Positions 44,870 to 54,785 are shown, numbered from the stretch's first letter. The stretch is 64,000 nucleotides of DNA from Salinicola avicenniae (GCF_023736115.1 NZ_JAKQZC010000007.1:98822-162821); one strand, 5' to 3'. Translations and numbers: made by a program. Notes: generated by a model not told the origin, from the sequence alone.

Positions 44870-45368
44870 AGGGCGCATCAAGGCTGCCTACGAGTCCGGA
44901 GTGTTCGTGCTCAAACTCTGCGGCGACGTGCGGTTGACGCTGTGTGCGACGCTTGACGCCGAGGCGCAGCGGCTGGCCGATCTGCCGGGGCTGCGGGCGG
45001 TCATGGTCGACCTGCGTCAGGCCACCAACGTCGATTCCACGGCGCTGGGGTTCCTCGCCAAGGTGGCGCTGGCGGTGCAAGGGCGCCTGGAGCAGCCGCC
45101 GACGATCATCGCCGAGCATCCCGATGTGCGGCGCATGCTCGACGTGATGGGGTTTGCACGCTATTTCACGCTGGTCGAGTCACCCTTGACCGAACCGGCC
45201 GAGCTGGCCGAACTGCCACACGTCGAGGCGGACGAGACGGGCATTCAGCAGCGCATTCTCGAAGCGCATCGGATCCTCATGCATATGAGCGATCACAATC
45301 GCAACGAATTCCAGCCGCTGGTCGAGCTGCTCGAGTCCCAGCGTACCAAGGCTTCCTCTCGACACTGA
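44862..45368 (+). CDS. STAS-domain anti-sigma factor antagonist
   Basis: 168 residues. STAS domain in the first 100, with the phosphorylatable Ser59 in NVDSTALGFLAKV, the classic SpoIIAA-type position. A helical C-terminal extension of about 60 residues follows. It overlaps the phosphatase gene by 8 bases, and a cognate anti-sigma kinase is not encoded nearby. Start taken at ATG 44862; a GTG at 44850 is possible. Confidence 0.88.
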   Translation: MIEGRIKAAYESGVFVLKLCGDVRLTLCATLDAEAQRLADLPGLRAVMVDLRQATNVDSTALGFLAKVALAVQGRLEQPPTIIAEHPDVRRMLDVMGFARYFTLVESPLTEPAELAELPHVEADETGIQQRILEAHRILMHMSDHNRNEFQPLVELLESQRTKASSRH

Positions 45369-45615
45369 TTGCCAGCGAGACCCGCCCTCGGATTTGTTCT
45401 GTCGCCTCGTCGCGGACCGTGCCTATCACGCGGATAGCAAGATAGACGCATCTGCATCGATCGATACCGGCGTGTGCCTTCCGCCTGCCGCAGGCGGCGT
45501 TGACGACGGCCGGTGCGGTCCGGCGCGGCCGGTGGTTAGTCAGGCCATCCGAATTTGCTGACCCGCTTCGCGGGTCCGCCTCTGTCGTTCTCATCCTGAC
45601 GTTCAAGGAGCGTTC
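45369..45615 (+). other. intergenic region with two perfect hairpins
   Basis: No gene seen. Two compact perfect hairpins occur: CCGCCTG-CCG-CAGGCGG (45481-45497) and GACCCGC-TTC-GCGGGTC (45560-45576). The second is followed by CGCCTCTGTCGTTCTC, a moderately pyrimidine-rich tail, and ends 39 bases before the transporter gene, so it may end the STAS transcript or act in the leader of the next gene. Confidence 0.6.
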
Positions 45616-46821
45616 GTGACGATTTTGACCGCACGGCGACTGGCGCTGCTGGTCGCCGCCAATACGGCACTGGCGCCGCTCGCGATCGATGCTTACCTGC
45701 CGGCCATGCCGGCACTGGCCGAGGCGGTCGGTGCCAGCGTTCACCACACCGAGCTGTCGCTGAGCATTTTCCTGCTGGGGTTTGCGCTAGGGCAGCTGAT
45801 TTGCGGCCCGCTGTCGGATCGCTTCGGGCGTAAGCCGGTGCTGCTCTCCGGTCTGGTGGTGTTTCTGCTGTCCAGCCTGGCGCTGACGCAAGTGGCGTCG
45901 CTCCAGGCGCTCTGGGCGATGCGCTTTCTGCAGGCACTTGGCGGGGGCGCCTGCGTGGTCAATTCCGCGGCCATCGTGCGTGACCGCTTTACCGGTCGCG
46001 AGGCCGCTAAGGTGATGTCGACCATGGTGATGATCCTGATGATGGCGCCGCTGGTGGCGCCGGCGATCGGCAGTGTGCTGCTGCATCTGGCGGACTGGTG
46101 GCTGATCTTTCTGTTTCTGGCCGTCTATGCCGCCTTCCTGCTGTGGTTGTTGGGGCGCCATCTACCCGAAACGCATGGGCGCGATCCGCAGGCCCCCGGC
46201 GCCGGACAGATTCTGCGCAACTACGCCACCGTGCTGCGTCATCGCGAGGCGATGGGGTACATCTTGGCCGTTTCCATGTCATTTGCCGGCATGTTCGCCT
46301 TCATTACCGGCTCGCCCTATCTCTACATGTCGCACTACGGCTTATCCAGTGCGCTCTATCCGTTCGTTTTTGGCGCCAATATTCTGATCATGGCCTCTTC
46401 CAGCCGACTCAACATCCGGCTGCTTCGTACCCGCACGCCGCAGCAGAACTTGTTGCTGGGGTTGGGTATCCAGTTGGGGGCGGGTCTGACGCTGGTCGCG
46501 CTGGTCGCGACCGGGCTGGATTCGATCTTCACGATAGCGCCACTGATGGTGCTGTTTGTCGGTATGCAGGGGCTGATCGGTCCCAACGCGATGTCGTCGA
46601 TGCTCGATCATTTTCCCCACATGAGTGCGACGGCGACGGCCCTGCAGGGCTGTCTGCAATTTACCTGCGGCGCGATGACCGGGGCGCTTGTCGGCGCCTT
46701 CGAGCTGGCTAGTGCCTGGCCGACCGTGCTGACGATGCTAGGTGCCACGCTGCTGGGCAATCTCGGCGTCCGCGCGCTGGCGGGGCGAGCCTTGCGCCAG
46801 GCCCGAGGGGGCGCCGCCTGA
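45616..46821 (+). CDS. Bcr/CflA family multidrug MFS transporter
   Basis: 401 residues with 12 transmembrane helices. APLAIDAYLPAMPALA and the loop signature GPLSDRFGRKPVLL (between helices 2 and 3) mark the DHA1 Bcr/CflA subfamily, proton-coupled exporters for bicyclomycin, sulfonamides or chloramphenicol-like compounds. Starts at GTG with CAAGGAG 5 bases upstream. The actual substrate cannot be told from sequence. Confidence 0.92.
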   Translation: MTILTARRLALLVAANTALAPLAIDAYLPAMPALAEAVGASVHHTELSLSIFLLGFALGQLICGPLSDRFGRKPVLLSGLVVFLLSSLALTQVASLQALWAMRFLQALGGGACVVNSAAIVRDRFTGREAAKVMSTMVMILMMAPLVAPAIGSVLLHLADWWLIFLFLAVYAAFLLWLLGRHLPETHGRDPQAPGAGQILRNYATVLRHREAMGYILAVSMSFAGMFAFITGSPYLYMSHYGLSSALYPFVFGANILIMASSSRLNIRLLRTRTPQQNLLLGLGIQLGAGLTLVALVATGLDSIFTIAPLMVLFVGMQGLIGPNAMSSMLDHFPHMSATATALQGCLQFTCGAMTGALVGAFELASAWPTVLTMLGATLLGNLGVRALAGRALRQARGGAA

Positions 46822-46865
46822 CGCGGATTGTGGTAACGACACCCGAACCTTGCCGGATGTCACTG

Positions 46866-46883
46866 TTGTCATTTTACTGTCAT
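46866..46883 (+). promoter_or_regulatory. Pho box, distal
   Basis: TTGTCAT-TTTA-CTGTCAT, 13 of 14 positions of the CTGTCAT-N4-CTGTCAT PhoB-binding consensus. It lies 280 bases before pstS, too far to be the immediate pstS activator site; CACTGT at 46894-46899 is placed as a weak -10 for a transcript starting near 46906. Confidence 0.7.
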
Positions 46884-46940
46884 CAAGCCTTGGCACTGTG
46901 GGTGTCGCGAAGGTTGTGACACGCTCTCGACAGAAGCTTC

Positions 46941-46986
46941 AAAGACCATCGATTTTCCGTCTCGTGGCGGTGTGTCGATGGTTTTT
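46941..46986 (+). terminator. terminator-like hairpin between the two Pho boxes
   Basis: AAAGACCATCGA (46941-46952) pairs with TCGATGGTTTTT (46975-46986), 12 base pairs including one G-U, ending in a T-run. The loop of 22 bases is long. It may end the transporter transcript or a short transcript from the distal Pho box. Confidence 0.55.
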
Positions 46987-47053
46987 GCGTTATGAGGGGG
47001 AGGGTTTCCTCGAATGGCCCGGACACGTTGCCGGATAGCCAAGATGACAACGG

Positions 47054-47087
47054 GTGTCATGAAACTGTCACGTAGCCGACGTAATGT
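47054..47087 (+). promoter_or_regulatory. Pho box and -10 element of the pstS promoter
   Basis: GTGTCAT-GAAA-CTGTCAC (47054-47071) matches the PhoB consensus, and TAATGT (47082-47087) is at the correct 10-base distance to serve as -10. The pstS start is 76 bases downstream. This supports phosphate-starvation control by PhoBR. Confidence 0.85.
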
Positions 47088-47162
47088 GTCGCCCTGAGAG
47101 TGTTGGCAACCTTCGCAACGTCGTTATCGCTCACGCATTCAAGGTGGATACAGGATACCGTT

Positions 47163-48209
47163 ATGCTCAAACACGTCTTCTCTACGCTGATCTCCGGCTC
47201 TATGGTGCTGGGCGTCGCAGGTGTCGCCCACGCTCAGGACACGATTACTGGCGCCGGCGCTACCTTCCCGTACCCGGTCTACTCCCAGTGGGCAGACGCC
47301 TATCAGGATGACTCCGGCATTGGCCTTAACTATCAGGCCATCGGTTCCGGCGGCGGCATTCAGCAGATCGTCGCCAAGACGGTCACCTTCGGTGCCAGTG
47401 ATGCGCCGATGACCAAAGAAGAGCTCGACGAAAATGGCCTGATGCAGTGGCCGATGGTCATGGGCGGCGTCGTGGCGGCGTTTCACGTCGAAGGTATCGA
47501 AGGCGGCTCGCTGACGCTGGACGGTCCGACGCTGGCAGAGATCTATCAGGGTGAGATCACGAACTGGGACGACGACGCGATCGCGACGCTGAACCCGGAC
47601 GTCGATCTGCCCGATACGCAGATTACGCCGGTTTATCGTGCCGAGGGCTCCGGGACCAACTTCCTGTTCACGCATTACCTGTCCCAGGTGAGCGAATCGT
47701 TCGCCAACACCGTCGGCGAAGGCAAGTCCGTGGCCTGGCCGGCAGGTGTCGGTGCCAAGGCTAATGCGGGCGTTGCCAGCCAGATCGCCAACACCAATGG
47801 GGCCATTGGCTATGTCGAGTATGCCTACGCAGCGCAGAACGACCTGAGCCTGGTGCACCTGGAGAACCAGGCCGGCAACGTCGTCGAGCCGAACATGGAT
47901 AGCTTCATGGCCGCGGCATCCAATGCCGACTGGGAAGAGGCGCCCGGCATGTACCTCGTGCTGACCAACCAGCCGGGTGACGACAGCTGGCCGATCACCG
48001 GTGCCTCCTTCATCCTGATGCACAAGCAGGTGCAGGATGCCGATGCTGCTCGTCAGGCGCTGGAGTTCTTCGACTGGGCTTATACCAACGGCAACGACAT
48101 GGCACAGTCTCTCGACTACGTGCCGATGCCGGAGAACGTGGCCGAGATGGTTCGCGAGAGCTGGGGTGAGATCACCGGCCCGAACGGTAACGCCGTCTGG
48201 AACCCGTGA
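47163..48209 (+). CDS. pstS: phosphate ABC transporter substrate-binding protein
   Basis: 348 residues. Signal peptide 1-24 (VAHAQD), then PstS fold: TITGAGATFPYPVYSQW, IGSGGGIQQI, TFGASDAPMT, and YRAEGSGTNFLF, which hold the residues that bind phosphate. The periplasmic protein delivers phosphate to PstCA. A Pho box controls it. It is separated from pstC by 108 bases holding a strong hairpin. Confidence 0.96.
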   Translation: MLKHVFSTLISGSMVLGVAGVAHAQDTITGAGATFPYPVYSQWADAYQDDSGIGLNYQAIGSGGGIQQIVAKTVTFGASDAPMTKEELDENGLMQWPMVMGGVVAAFHVEGIEGGSLTLDGPTLAEIYQGEITNWDDDAIATLNPDVDLPDTQITPVYRAEGSGTNFLFTHYLSQVSESFANTVGEGKSVAWPAGVGAKANAGVASQIANTNGAIGYVEYAYAAQNDLSLVHLENQAGNVVEPNMDSFMAAASNADWEEAPGMYLVLTNQPGDDSWPITGASFILMHKQVQDADAARQALEFFDWAYTNGNDMAQSLDYVPMPENVAEMVRESWGEITGPNGNAVWNP

Positions 48210-48224
48210 TCGCTAGCTGAAAGA

Positions 48225-48260
48225 CCGCGACGGTGGGCGCCGAGCCGTTCACCGTCGCGG
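48225..48260 (+). terminator. pstS-pstC intergenic hairpin
   Basis: CCGCGACGGTG (48225-48235) pairs perfectly with CACCGTCGCGG (48250-48260) around a 14-base loop. No T-tract follows. It probably stabilises pstS mRNA or partly attenuates transcription into pstCAB, allowing more binding protein than permease. Confidence 0.6.
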
Positions 48261-48317
48261 AGTTGTATCGAGTGCCGCCCGCGAGGCGGTACCGTGGCAA
48301 GCCGATGAGGAATTGAC

Positions 48318-49259
48318 ATGGCCACCACCAACGCGGTGCGGACCGAAAGCGGGCTAGGGCGTCTCAGCGATGCGACGCGCAAGCGGCTGCAGCGCAAGGC
48401 GCAAATCGATGTCTGGTTCGAGCGCGTACTGTATGCGTTTGCCTTCGCTGTCCTGCTGCTGCTCGGTGCGATCATCGCCTCGCTGATCGTCTCGAGCTGG
48501 CCGGCGATCCAGCGCTATGGGCTGGATTTCTTCACCGAGAACCGCTGGGCGGCGAACGTCGAGGTCTTCGGGGCCTTGCCCGCCATCTACGGCACGCTGC
48601 TGACATCGTTCATCGCGATTGCCATTGCCGTACCCATTTCATTCGGTATCGCCATTTTCCTGACCGAGCGATGCCCCGGTTTCCTGCGTCAGCCGCTCGG
48701 GACCATGATCGAGCTGCTCGCGGGGATCCCCTCGATCATCTACGGCATGTGGGGTATGGAGGTGCTGGCGCCACTGCTGCGTACCTGGTTCCCCTCTGTC
48801 TTTCCCGCCGGTACCGGTCTGGCCACGGCGGGCATCATTCTGGCGGTGATGATCATTCCTTTCATTACCGCGGTCAGCCGCGACGTGATCAATACGGTGC
48901 CATCGGTGATGCGTGAGTCGGCCTATGGCCTCGGTTGCACGACCTGGGAAGTGGCGCGTCGCGTCACCCTGCCATCGGTCAAGGGCGGCCTGGTCGGTGG
49001 CGTGGTACTGGGGCTCGGCCGGGCGCTGGGCGAGACCATGGCGGTGACCTTCGTGATCGGCAACAACCTGTTCCTCAATACCACGCTGACGGGGCAGGGC
49101 ACTTCCATTGCGGCGCTGATCGCCAACCAGTTCTCCGAGTCCGACGGTAACCAGCGCTCGGCGCTGCTGGCGCTGGGTCTGATTCTGTTCCTGATTACCT
49201 TTGTGGTGCTGGCGATCGCGCGATATCTGCTGCGCAACAGCACCGGCCGTCACGCCTGA
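48318..49259 (+). CDS. pstC: phosphate ABC transporter permease PstC
   Basis: 313 residues with six transmembrane helices. The EAA loop region (ESAYGLGCTTWEVARRVTLP) and ALGETMAVTFVIGN identify PstC. GAGGAA precedes the ATG at 6 bases. It forms the inner-membrane channel with PstA. The N-terminus is polar and about 30 residues long before the first helix, as in other PstC proteins. Confidence 0.96.
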   Translation: MATTNAVRTESGLGRLSDATRKRLQRKAQIDVWFERVLYAFAFAVLLLLGAIIASLIVSSWPAIQRYGLDFFTENRWAANVEVFGALPAIYGTLLTSFIAIAIAVPISFGIAIFLTERCPGFLRQPLGTMIELLAGIPSIIYGMWGMEVLAPLLRTWFPSVFPAGTGLATAGIILAVMIIPFITAVSRDVINTVPSVMRESAYGLGCTTWEVARRVTLPSVKGGLVGGVVLGLGRALGETMAVTFVIGNNLFLNTTLTGQGTSIAALIANQFSESDGNQRSALLALGLILFLITFVVLAIARYLLRNSTGRHA

Positions 49260-49275
49260 TCCGGGAGAGCCGATC

Positions 49276-50127
49276 ATGAATACCAACGTCACACCGCTCT
49301 ACCGCCGGCGCAAGCGGATCAACCAGCTGATCATGATGCTGTGTCAGCTCGCCACGGTGATCGGTTTCGTGTTTCTCTTCGCGATTCTTTTTACATTGGT
49401 CACCAAGGGACTGAGCGCCATTTCGCCGTCGATCTTCATCGAACGCACGCGCATGAGCGGCGGCGGCCTGGGCAATGCGATCTGGGGCACCTTCCTGATG
49501 ACCTGCGTGGCGACGGTGCTAGGGACGATCGTCGGCGTCGCGGCCGGTACCTGGCTGGCCGAGTATGGCGGCAAGGGCGTCATGGCCAAGGTGATTCGCT
49601 TTATCAACGATATTCTGCTGTCGGCGCCGTCGATCATTGTCGGTCTGTTCATCTATGCGGTCGTGGTGGTGCCGATGGGCAGCTTTTCCGGTTGGGCCGG
49701 GGTACTGTCGCTGACCGTTATCATCGTGCCGGTGGTGATTCGCTCGACGGAAGACATGTTGCGCCTGATCCCCAACTCGTTGCGTGAAGCGGCAGCGGCG
49801 CTGGGGGCTCATCGCTGGTGGATCATCGTGCGGGTCTGCTATAGCGGGGCGCGGGCCGGCATCCTGACCGGCATTCTGCTCGGATTCGCCCGTATCAGCG
49901 GCGAGACGGCGCCGCTGCTGTTCACCTCGCTCAATTCCAACCAGTGGAATTTCTTCGACCTGGGTAGCGAAATGGCCAACCTGCCGATGACCATCTACCA
50001 GAACATGACGATCAACGCCTTTATCCCGGACCTGGTCGCGCTGGCCTGGGGAGGCGCCCTGATCCTGACCGTCGCTATCCTGATTCTCAACATCGCCGCG
50101 CGCTATTTCTCGCGCCAGCGTTCCTGA
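49276..50127 (+). CDS. pstA: phosphate ABC transporter permease PstA
   Basis: 283 residues, six transmembrane helices, EAA loop [20 protein letters not shown] and [20 protein letters not shown], typical of PstA. Starts 16 bases after pstC with GGGAGAG upstream. The open frame back to 49201 lies inside pstC and is not used. Confidence 0.96.
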   Translation: MNTNVTPLYRRRKRINQLIMMLCQLATVIGFVFLFAILFTLVTKGLSAISPSIFIERTRMSGGGLGNAIWGTFLMTCVATVLGTIVGVAAGTWLAEYGGKGVMAKVIRFINDILLSAPSIIVGLFIYAVVVVPMGSFSGWAGVLSLTVIIVPVVIRSTEDMLRLIPNSLREAAAALGAHRWWIIVRVCYSGARAGILTGILLGFARISGETAPLLFTSLNSNQWNFFDLGSEMANLPMTIYQNMTINAFIPDLVALAWGGALILTVAILILNIAARYFSRQRS

Positions 50128-50147
50128 CTGCCATCAGCGAGACCGCC

Positions 50148-50972
50148 ATGACCGCCGATATTCATCTCAACGCCAAGCGCGATACCGGTTCGGCCGATCC
50201 CGTTTCCCAGCCACAGGCTGCGCCCAAGCTGCGTGTCGACGACCTGAGCCTTTACTACGGCAAGTTTCAGGCCCTGAAGAACATCTCCATGGAGATTCCG
50301 GAGCGCCAGGTGACTGCGTTCATCGGGCCATCCGGCTGTGGCAAGTCGACGCTGATTCGCTGCTTCAACCGGATCCACGACCTCTACGAGGGCATTCGTA
50401 CCGAAGGGCAGATCCTGCTCGACAACCACGACATCTACGACAGCGGCGTGGATATCAATCTGCTGCGTTCGCGGGTGGGGATGGTGTTTCAGAAGCCGAC
50501 CCCCTTCCCGATGACGGTGTTCGACAATGTCGCCTTCGGCATCAAACTCTACGAAAAGCTCTCGTCGCGTGAGATGGAGGAGCGCGTGGAATGGGCGCTG
50601 CGCAAGGCGGCGCTGTGGGAAGAGGTCAAGGACAAGCTGAAGCAGAGCGGACAAGCGCTCTCCGGCGGCCAGCAGCAGCGGCTTTGTATCGCGCGTACCA
50701 TTGCCGTCAAGCCGGAGGTGATCCTGCTCGACGAACCGACCTCGGCGCTCGATCCGATCTCGACCGGCTATATCGAGGATCTGATCAACGAGCTGAAGCG
50801 CGACTATACGATCGTCATCGTCACGCACAACATGCAGCAGGCGGCGCGTATTTCGGATGTGACTGCCTTCATGTACCTGGGCAACCTGATCGAGTGCGGC
50901 GACACGACCCAGATATTCACCCAGCCGAGGGAATCTCGCACCGAGGATTACATTACCGGGCGTTACGGCTGA
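50148..50972 (+). CDS. pstB: phosphate ABC transporter ATPase PstB
   Basis: 274 residues. Walker [11 protein letters not shown]-loop [14 protein letters not shown] signature [14 protein letters not shown], Walker [14 protein letters not shown] and H-loop [11 protein letters not shown] are all present; [19 protein letters not shown] is the family start. It powers phosphate uptake. phoU, commonly next, is absent: the following gene is unrelated. Confidence 0.97.
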   Translation: MTADIHLNAKRDTGSADPVSQPQAAPKLRVDDLSLYYGKFQALKNISMEIPERQVTAFIGPSGCGKSTLIRCFNRIHDLYEGIRTEGQILLDNHDIYDSGVDINLLRSRVGMVFQKPTPFPMTVFDNVAFGIKLYEKLSSREMEERVEWALRKAALWEEVKDKLKQSGQALSGGQQQRLCIARTIAVKPEVILLDEPTSALDPISTGYIEDLINELKRDYTIVIVTHNMQQAARISDVTAFMYLGNLIECGDTTQIFTQPRESRTEDYITGRYG

Positions 50973-51151
50973 TCGGCCGGGCGGGCAGAGGCCATGCTGG
51001 CCCCTGATCCGCGTGGTTTCTCGGGTCAGACAGCGGCCGGCGGATGCCCGGCCGTTTGCCGTTCATGCGCTTTGGCAGGGTTAGAGAACCGCTGACCCGA
51101 ACGTGTTATGGTCGCGGTCATGCCGCCCCTCACCGCCCAAGGATGACCAGG

Positions 51152-52321
51152 ATGTCGCCCGGACAGGAAACGACGTTTCGTAACGTCCCCTTCAATCTGA
51201 TGCTGACGCTGGCGTCGCTGACGATCATTATCGCTGGGCTTCGCGCCGCGGAAACCCTGATCATCCCGATCCTGCTATCGCTGTTCGTCGCGGTGATCTG
51301 CACGTCACCGGTCCATTGGCTCTATCGCCGCGGCGTCAACTCCTATGCCGCGGTGCTGATCACGCTCTGCGTGCTGGGCTCGGTATTGGCGCTGTTCGGC
51401 ACGCTACTCGGCAATAGCTTCACGATGTTCATGGACGGTTGGCCGGAGATGCAGCGTCAGCTGCAGGGGCACTATCTGAATATTCTCCAGTGGCTGGCGA
51501 ATCAGGGGCTGTCGGTATCGCCGCAGGAGCTTTCGAACATGCTTGACGGCTCCGGGGATCAGAGCTGGGTGTCCAGTTTCGTCAGTGGTCTGGGGCTGGT
51601 GCTGTCGCAAAGCCTGGTGATCCTGCTGCTGGTCAATTTCATGCTGTTCGAAACGCTCGATTTCCGGCAGAAGGTGGCTCGTGCCCTGACCAACCCCGGG
51701 CCGAGCCTCGAACGTTTTACCGAATTCAGCTTCAACCTGAAGCGCTACATGGCGGTGAAGACCGTCATCAGTCTGATTACCGGGGTGCTGGTTGCGATCT
51801 CGGCGTGGCTGGTCGGCGTGCAGTTTGCCCTGCTGTGGGGCACGCTGGCCTTTGTCCTCAACTACATACCCAACATCGGTTCGGTGATCTCCGCCGTGCC
51901 GCCCGTGCTGCTGACGCTGGCGATGCCGGATGGCGGCGTAGTCAAGGCGATGACGCTGTCGGGCGCCTATCTGGCGATCAATTTCGTGCTCGGCAATCTG
52001 GTGGAGCCGCGCGTGATGGGGCGCACCATGGGGCTGTCGACGCTGGTGGCGTTTTTGTCGCTGGTCGTCTGGGGCTGGATTCTGGGGCCTGTCGGCATGT
52101 TGCTCTCCGTGCCGCTGACCATGACGTTGAAGATCGCGCTGGACAGTCATCCGGAGACGCGCTGGATTGCCAAGATGCTGGGGCCCTCAGAGCGACGCCG
52201 TCAGCGTCAGCGCAAGGCGGAAGAGGTGCTCGAGGAGCTGGAGGAGGATCTGGAAGGCGGCGTCGACAGCAGCCGAGACGAGTCGACGCCTGTCAACCAT
52301 GAAAAAGGCCGCCCCCGGTAG
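51152..52321 (+). CDS. AI-2E family transporter / PerM-type permease
   Basis: 389 residues with about eight transmembrane helices, the split pattern (pairs at each end, a soluble segment in the middle), and the C-terminal motifs LAFVLNYIPNIGSVISAVPP and LGNLVEPRVMGRTMGLSTL. Members include E. coli PerM and TqsA, and Na+/H+ antiporters of halophiles; the substrate is unclear. ATG 51152 has CAAGGA 8 bases upstream; ATG 51143 is also possible. The last codons form part of a strong terminator stem. Confidence 0.88.
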   Translation: MSPGQETTFRNVPFNLMLTLASLTIIIAGLRAAETLIIPILLSLFVAVICTSPVHWLYRRGVNSYAAVLITLCVLGSVLALFGTLLGNSFTMFMDGWPEMQRQLQGHYLNILQWLANQGLSVSPQELSNMLDGSGDQSWVSSFVSGLGLVLSQSLVILLLVNFMLFETLDFRQKVARALTNPGPSLERFTEFSFNLKRYMAVKTVISLITGVLVAISAWLVGVQFALLWGTLAFVLNYIPNIGSVISAVPPVLLTLAMPDGGVVKAMTLSGAYLAINFVLGNLVEPRVMGRTMGLSTLVAFLSLVVWGWILGPVGMLLSVPLTMTLKIALDSHPETRWIAKMLGPSERRRQRQRKAEEVLEELEEDLEGGVDSSRDESTPVNHEKGRPR

Positions 52322-52335
52322 GGGCGGCCTTTTTC
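52301..52335. terminator. bidirectional terminator overlapping the permease stop codon
   Basis: GAAAAAGGCCGCCCC (52301-52315) pairs perfectly over 15 bases with GGGGCGGCCTTTTTC (52321-52335); loop CGGTA. A-run on one side and T-run on the other make it work for both the permease gene and convergent trxA. The 5' arm and loop encode the last residues of the permease and its stop codon. Confidence 0.9.
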
Positions 52336-52352
52336 ATATTAGGCGAGAGCCA

Positions 52353-52676
52353 TCAGCCGTTCTGTTCGAGGAACTGGGTCAGCTGCGACTTGGACTGCGC
52401 CCCGACGAGCGAAGCCACCTTGGCGCCGGACTTGAACAGCATGACGGTCGGTACGCCACGTACACCCTGTTCGGAAGCGATTTCGGGCGCATCGTCGACA
52501 TTGACGCTGACAACCTTGATCTCTTCGGCCTTCTCGCTGGCAACTTCATCGACCACCGGGGCCATCATCTTGCACGGGCCGCACCACGGGGCCCAGAACT
52601 TCAACAATACCGGCTTGTCGGCGTTCAGTACTTCCTGCTCGAAATTCACGGCCGTGACATCGACATTGTTGGACAT
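52353..52676 (-). CDS. trxA: thioredoxin 1
   Basis: 107 residues with the redox-active FWAPWCGPCK (Cys32, Cys35) and the cis-Pro in GVRGVPTVMLFK. A general protein disulfide reductant, also the electron donor for PAPS reductase, whose gene (cysH) lies nearby. AGGAG is 8 bases before the ATG; an in-frame ATG seven codons earlier is rejected. Confidence 0.97.
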   Translation of the reverse strand: MSNNVDVTAVNFEQEVLNADKPVLLKFWAPWCGPCKMMAPVVDEVASEKAEEIKVVSVNVDDAPEIASEQGVRGVPTVMLFKSGAKVASLVGAQSKSQLTQFLEQNG

Positions 52677-53890
<1,214 letters not shown>

Positions 53891-53986
53891 GCTTGGCGCC
53901 CCTATACCGAGCAACGGCCATCCACTGTATCGCGGCTGTTGGCGGGGCGACTATTCAGAGCCCACATAATAGGAATGTCCGCAGCG

Positions 53987-54016
53987 CAAAAAGCCCGCCA
54001 TAGAGCGGGCTTTTTG
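53987..54016. terminator. bidirectional terminator between cysB and cysH
   Basis: CAAAAAGCCCGC (53987-53998) pairs perfectly with GCGGGCTTTTTG (54005-54016); loop of 6 bases. A-run and T-run flank the GC-rich stem, giving termination in both directions for the two convergent genes. Confidence 0.92.
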
Positions 54017-54092
54017 TGTGCGGTGAGGATGGTCACTGTCTTCGAGGGGCCGATATCCATGGCCCGGGACAGAGAGGTGGGCGTGCGGCGGC

Positions 54093-54713
54093 TTAGTGCT
54101 GCAGGTGCAAGCCGCACTCGCGCTTGTCTTCCACCTTGGTCGGATCGAAGTAGTCGAAATTGTTGGGCAGGTCGTGCTGCTGGAGATACTGGTACATCTC
54201 CTTGGCGCTCCAATGCAGCACCGGCGCAACTTTCAGCAGGCCGTCGGCGTTGCGCGACAGCGGTTGCATGCGTGAACGTTCCGGCGTGTCTTCGGCGCGC
54301 AATGCAGTGAACCAGACGTCAGGGGCCGTCTCCCGGAGGGCGCGGGTGAAAGGCTCCAGCTTGACCTCTTCGGTAAACGCCGCGTGGCGCGGGTCATCGA
54401 TGTCGGGCGTCGGCCCCTCGACCGATTCGCGATGCGCTCGCGAACGACGCGGATGGTAGATCGTCAGGTTCAGGTCGAGCAGGCGTGTCAATTCGTCGGC
54501 GAAGCGATAGGTGGCCGGCGTGTTGTAGCCGCTGTCCATCCAGATGACCGGGATGTCAGGGCGAACCCGCGTCACCAGATGCAGGATAACCGCCTCGAAA
54601 GGCCGAAAGTTGGTCGTGCAGATCGCCTTCTGATCCAGGCCGAGCGCGAATTCGGTGATAGCCAGCGGGTCGTGGCCAATCTCGCGGTTCAGGGCTTCGA
54701 GGTCTAGCGCCAT
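54093..54713 (-). CDS. cysH: phosphoadenylyl-sulfate (PAPS) reductase family protein
   Basis: 206 residues. Adenine nucleotide alpha-hydrolase fold with the substrate region TTNFRPFEAVILHLVTRV, DSGYNTPATYRFADELTR, and the C-terminal redox motif RECGLHLQH (single Cys near 200). The extra Cys pairs that bind [4Fe-4S] in APS reductases of pseudomonads are missing, so a PAPS-using, thioredoxin-dependent enzyme is more likely. It reduces PAPS to sulfite. AGGAGT lies 5 bases before the ATG. trxA and cysB nearby fit the role. Confidence 0.9.
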   Translation of the reverse strand: MALDLEALNREIGHDPLAITEFALGLDQKAICTTNFRPFEAVILHLVTRVRPDIPVIWMDSGYNTPATYRFADELTRLLDLNLTIYHPRRSRAHRESVEGPTPDIDDPRHAAFTEEVKLEPFTRALRETAPDVWFTALRAEDTPERSRMQPLSRNADGLLKVAPVLHWSAKEMYQYLQQHDLPNNFDYFDPTKVEDKRECGLHLQH

Positions 54714-54785
54714 GGATGACTCCTGTGGGACGGTCGAGCCCAGCGGCGGGCGGGAACCGTACGACGTGTAGGTGATGGGTGCACT

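Noticed and set aside
46822..47162. small protein gene between the transporter and pstS
   Set aside because: The short open frames here have no ribosome-binding site and run across both Pho boxes.
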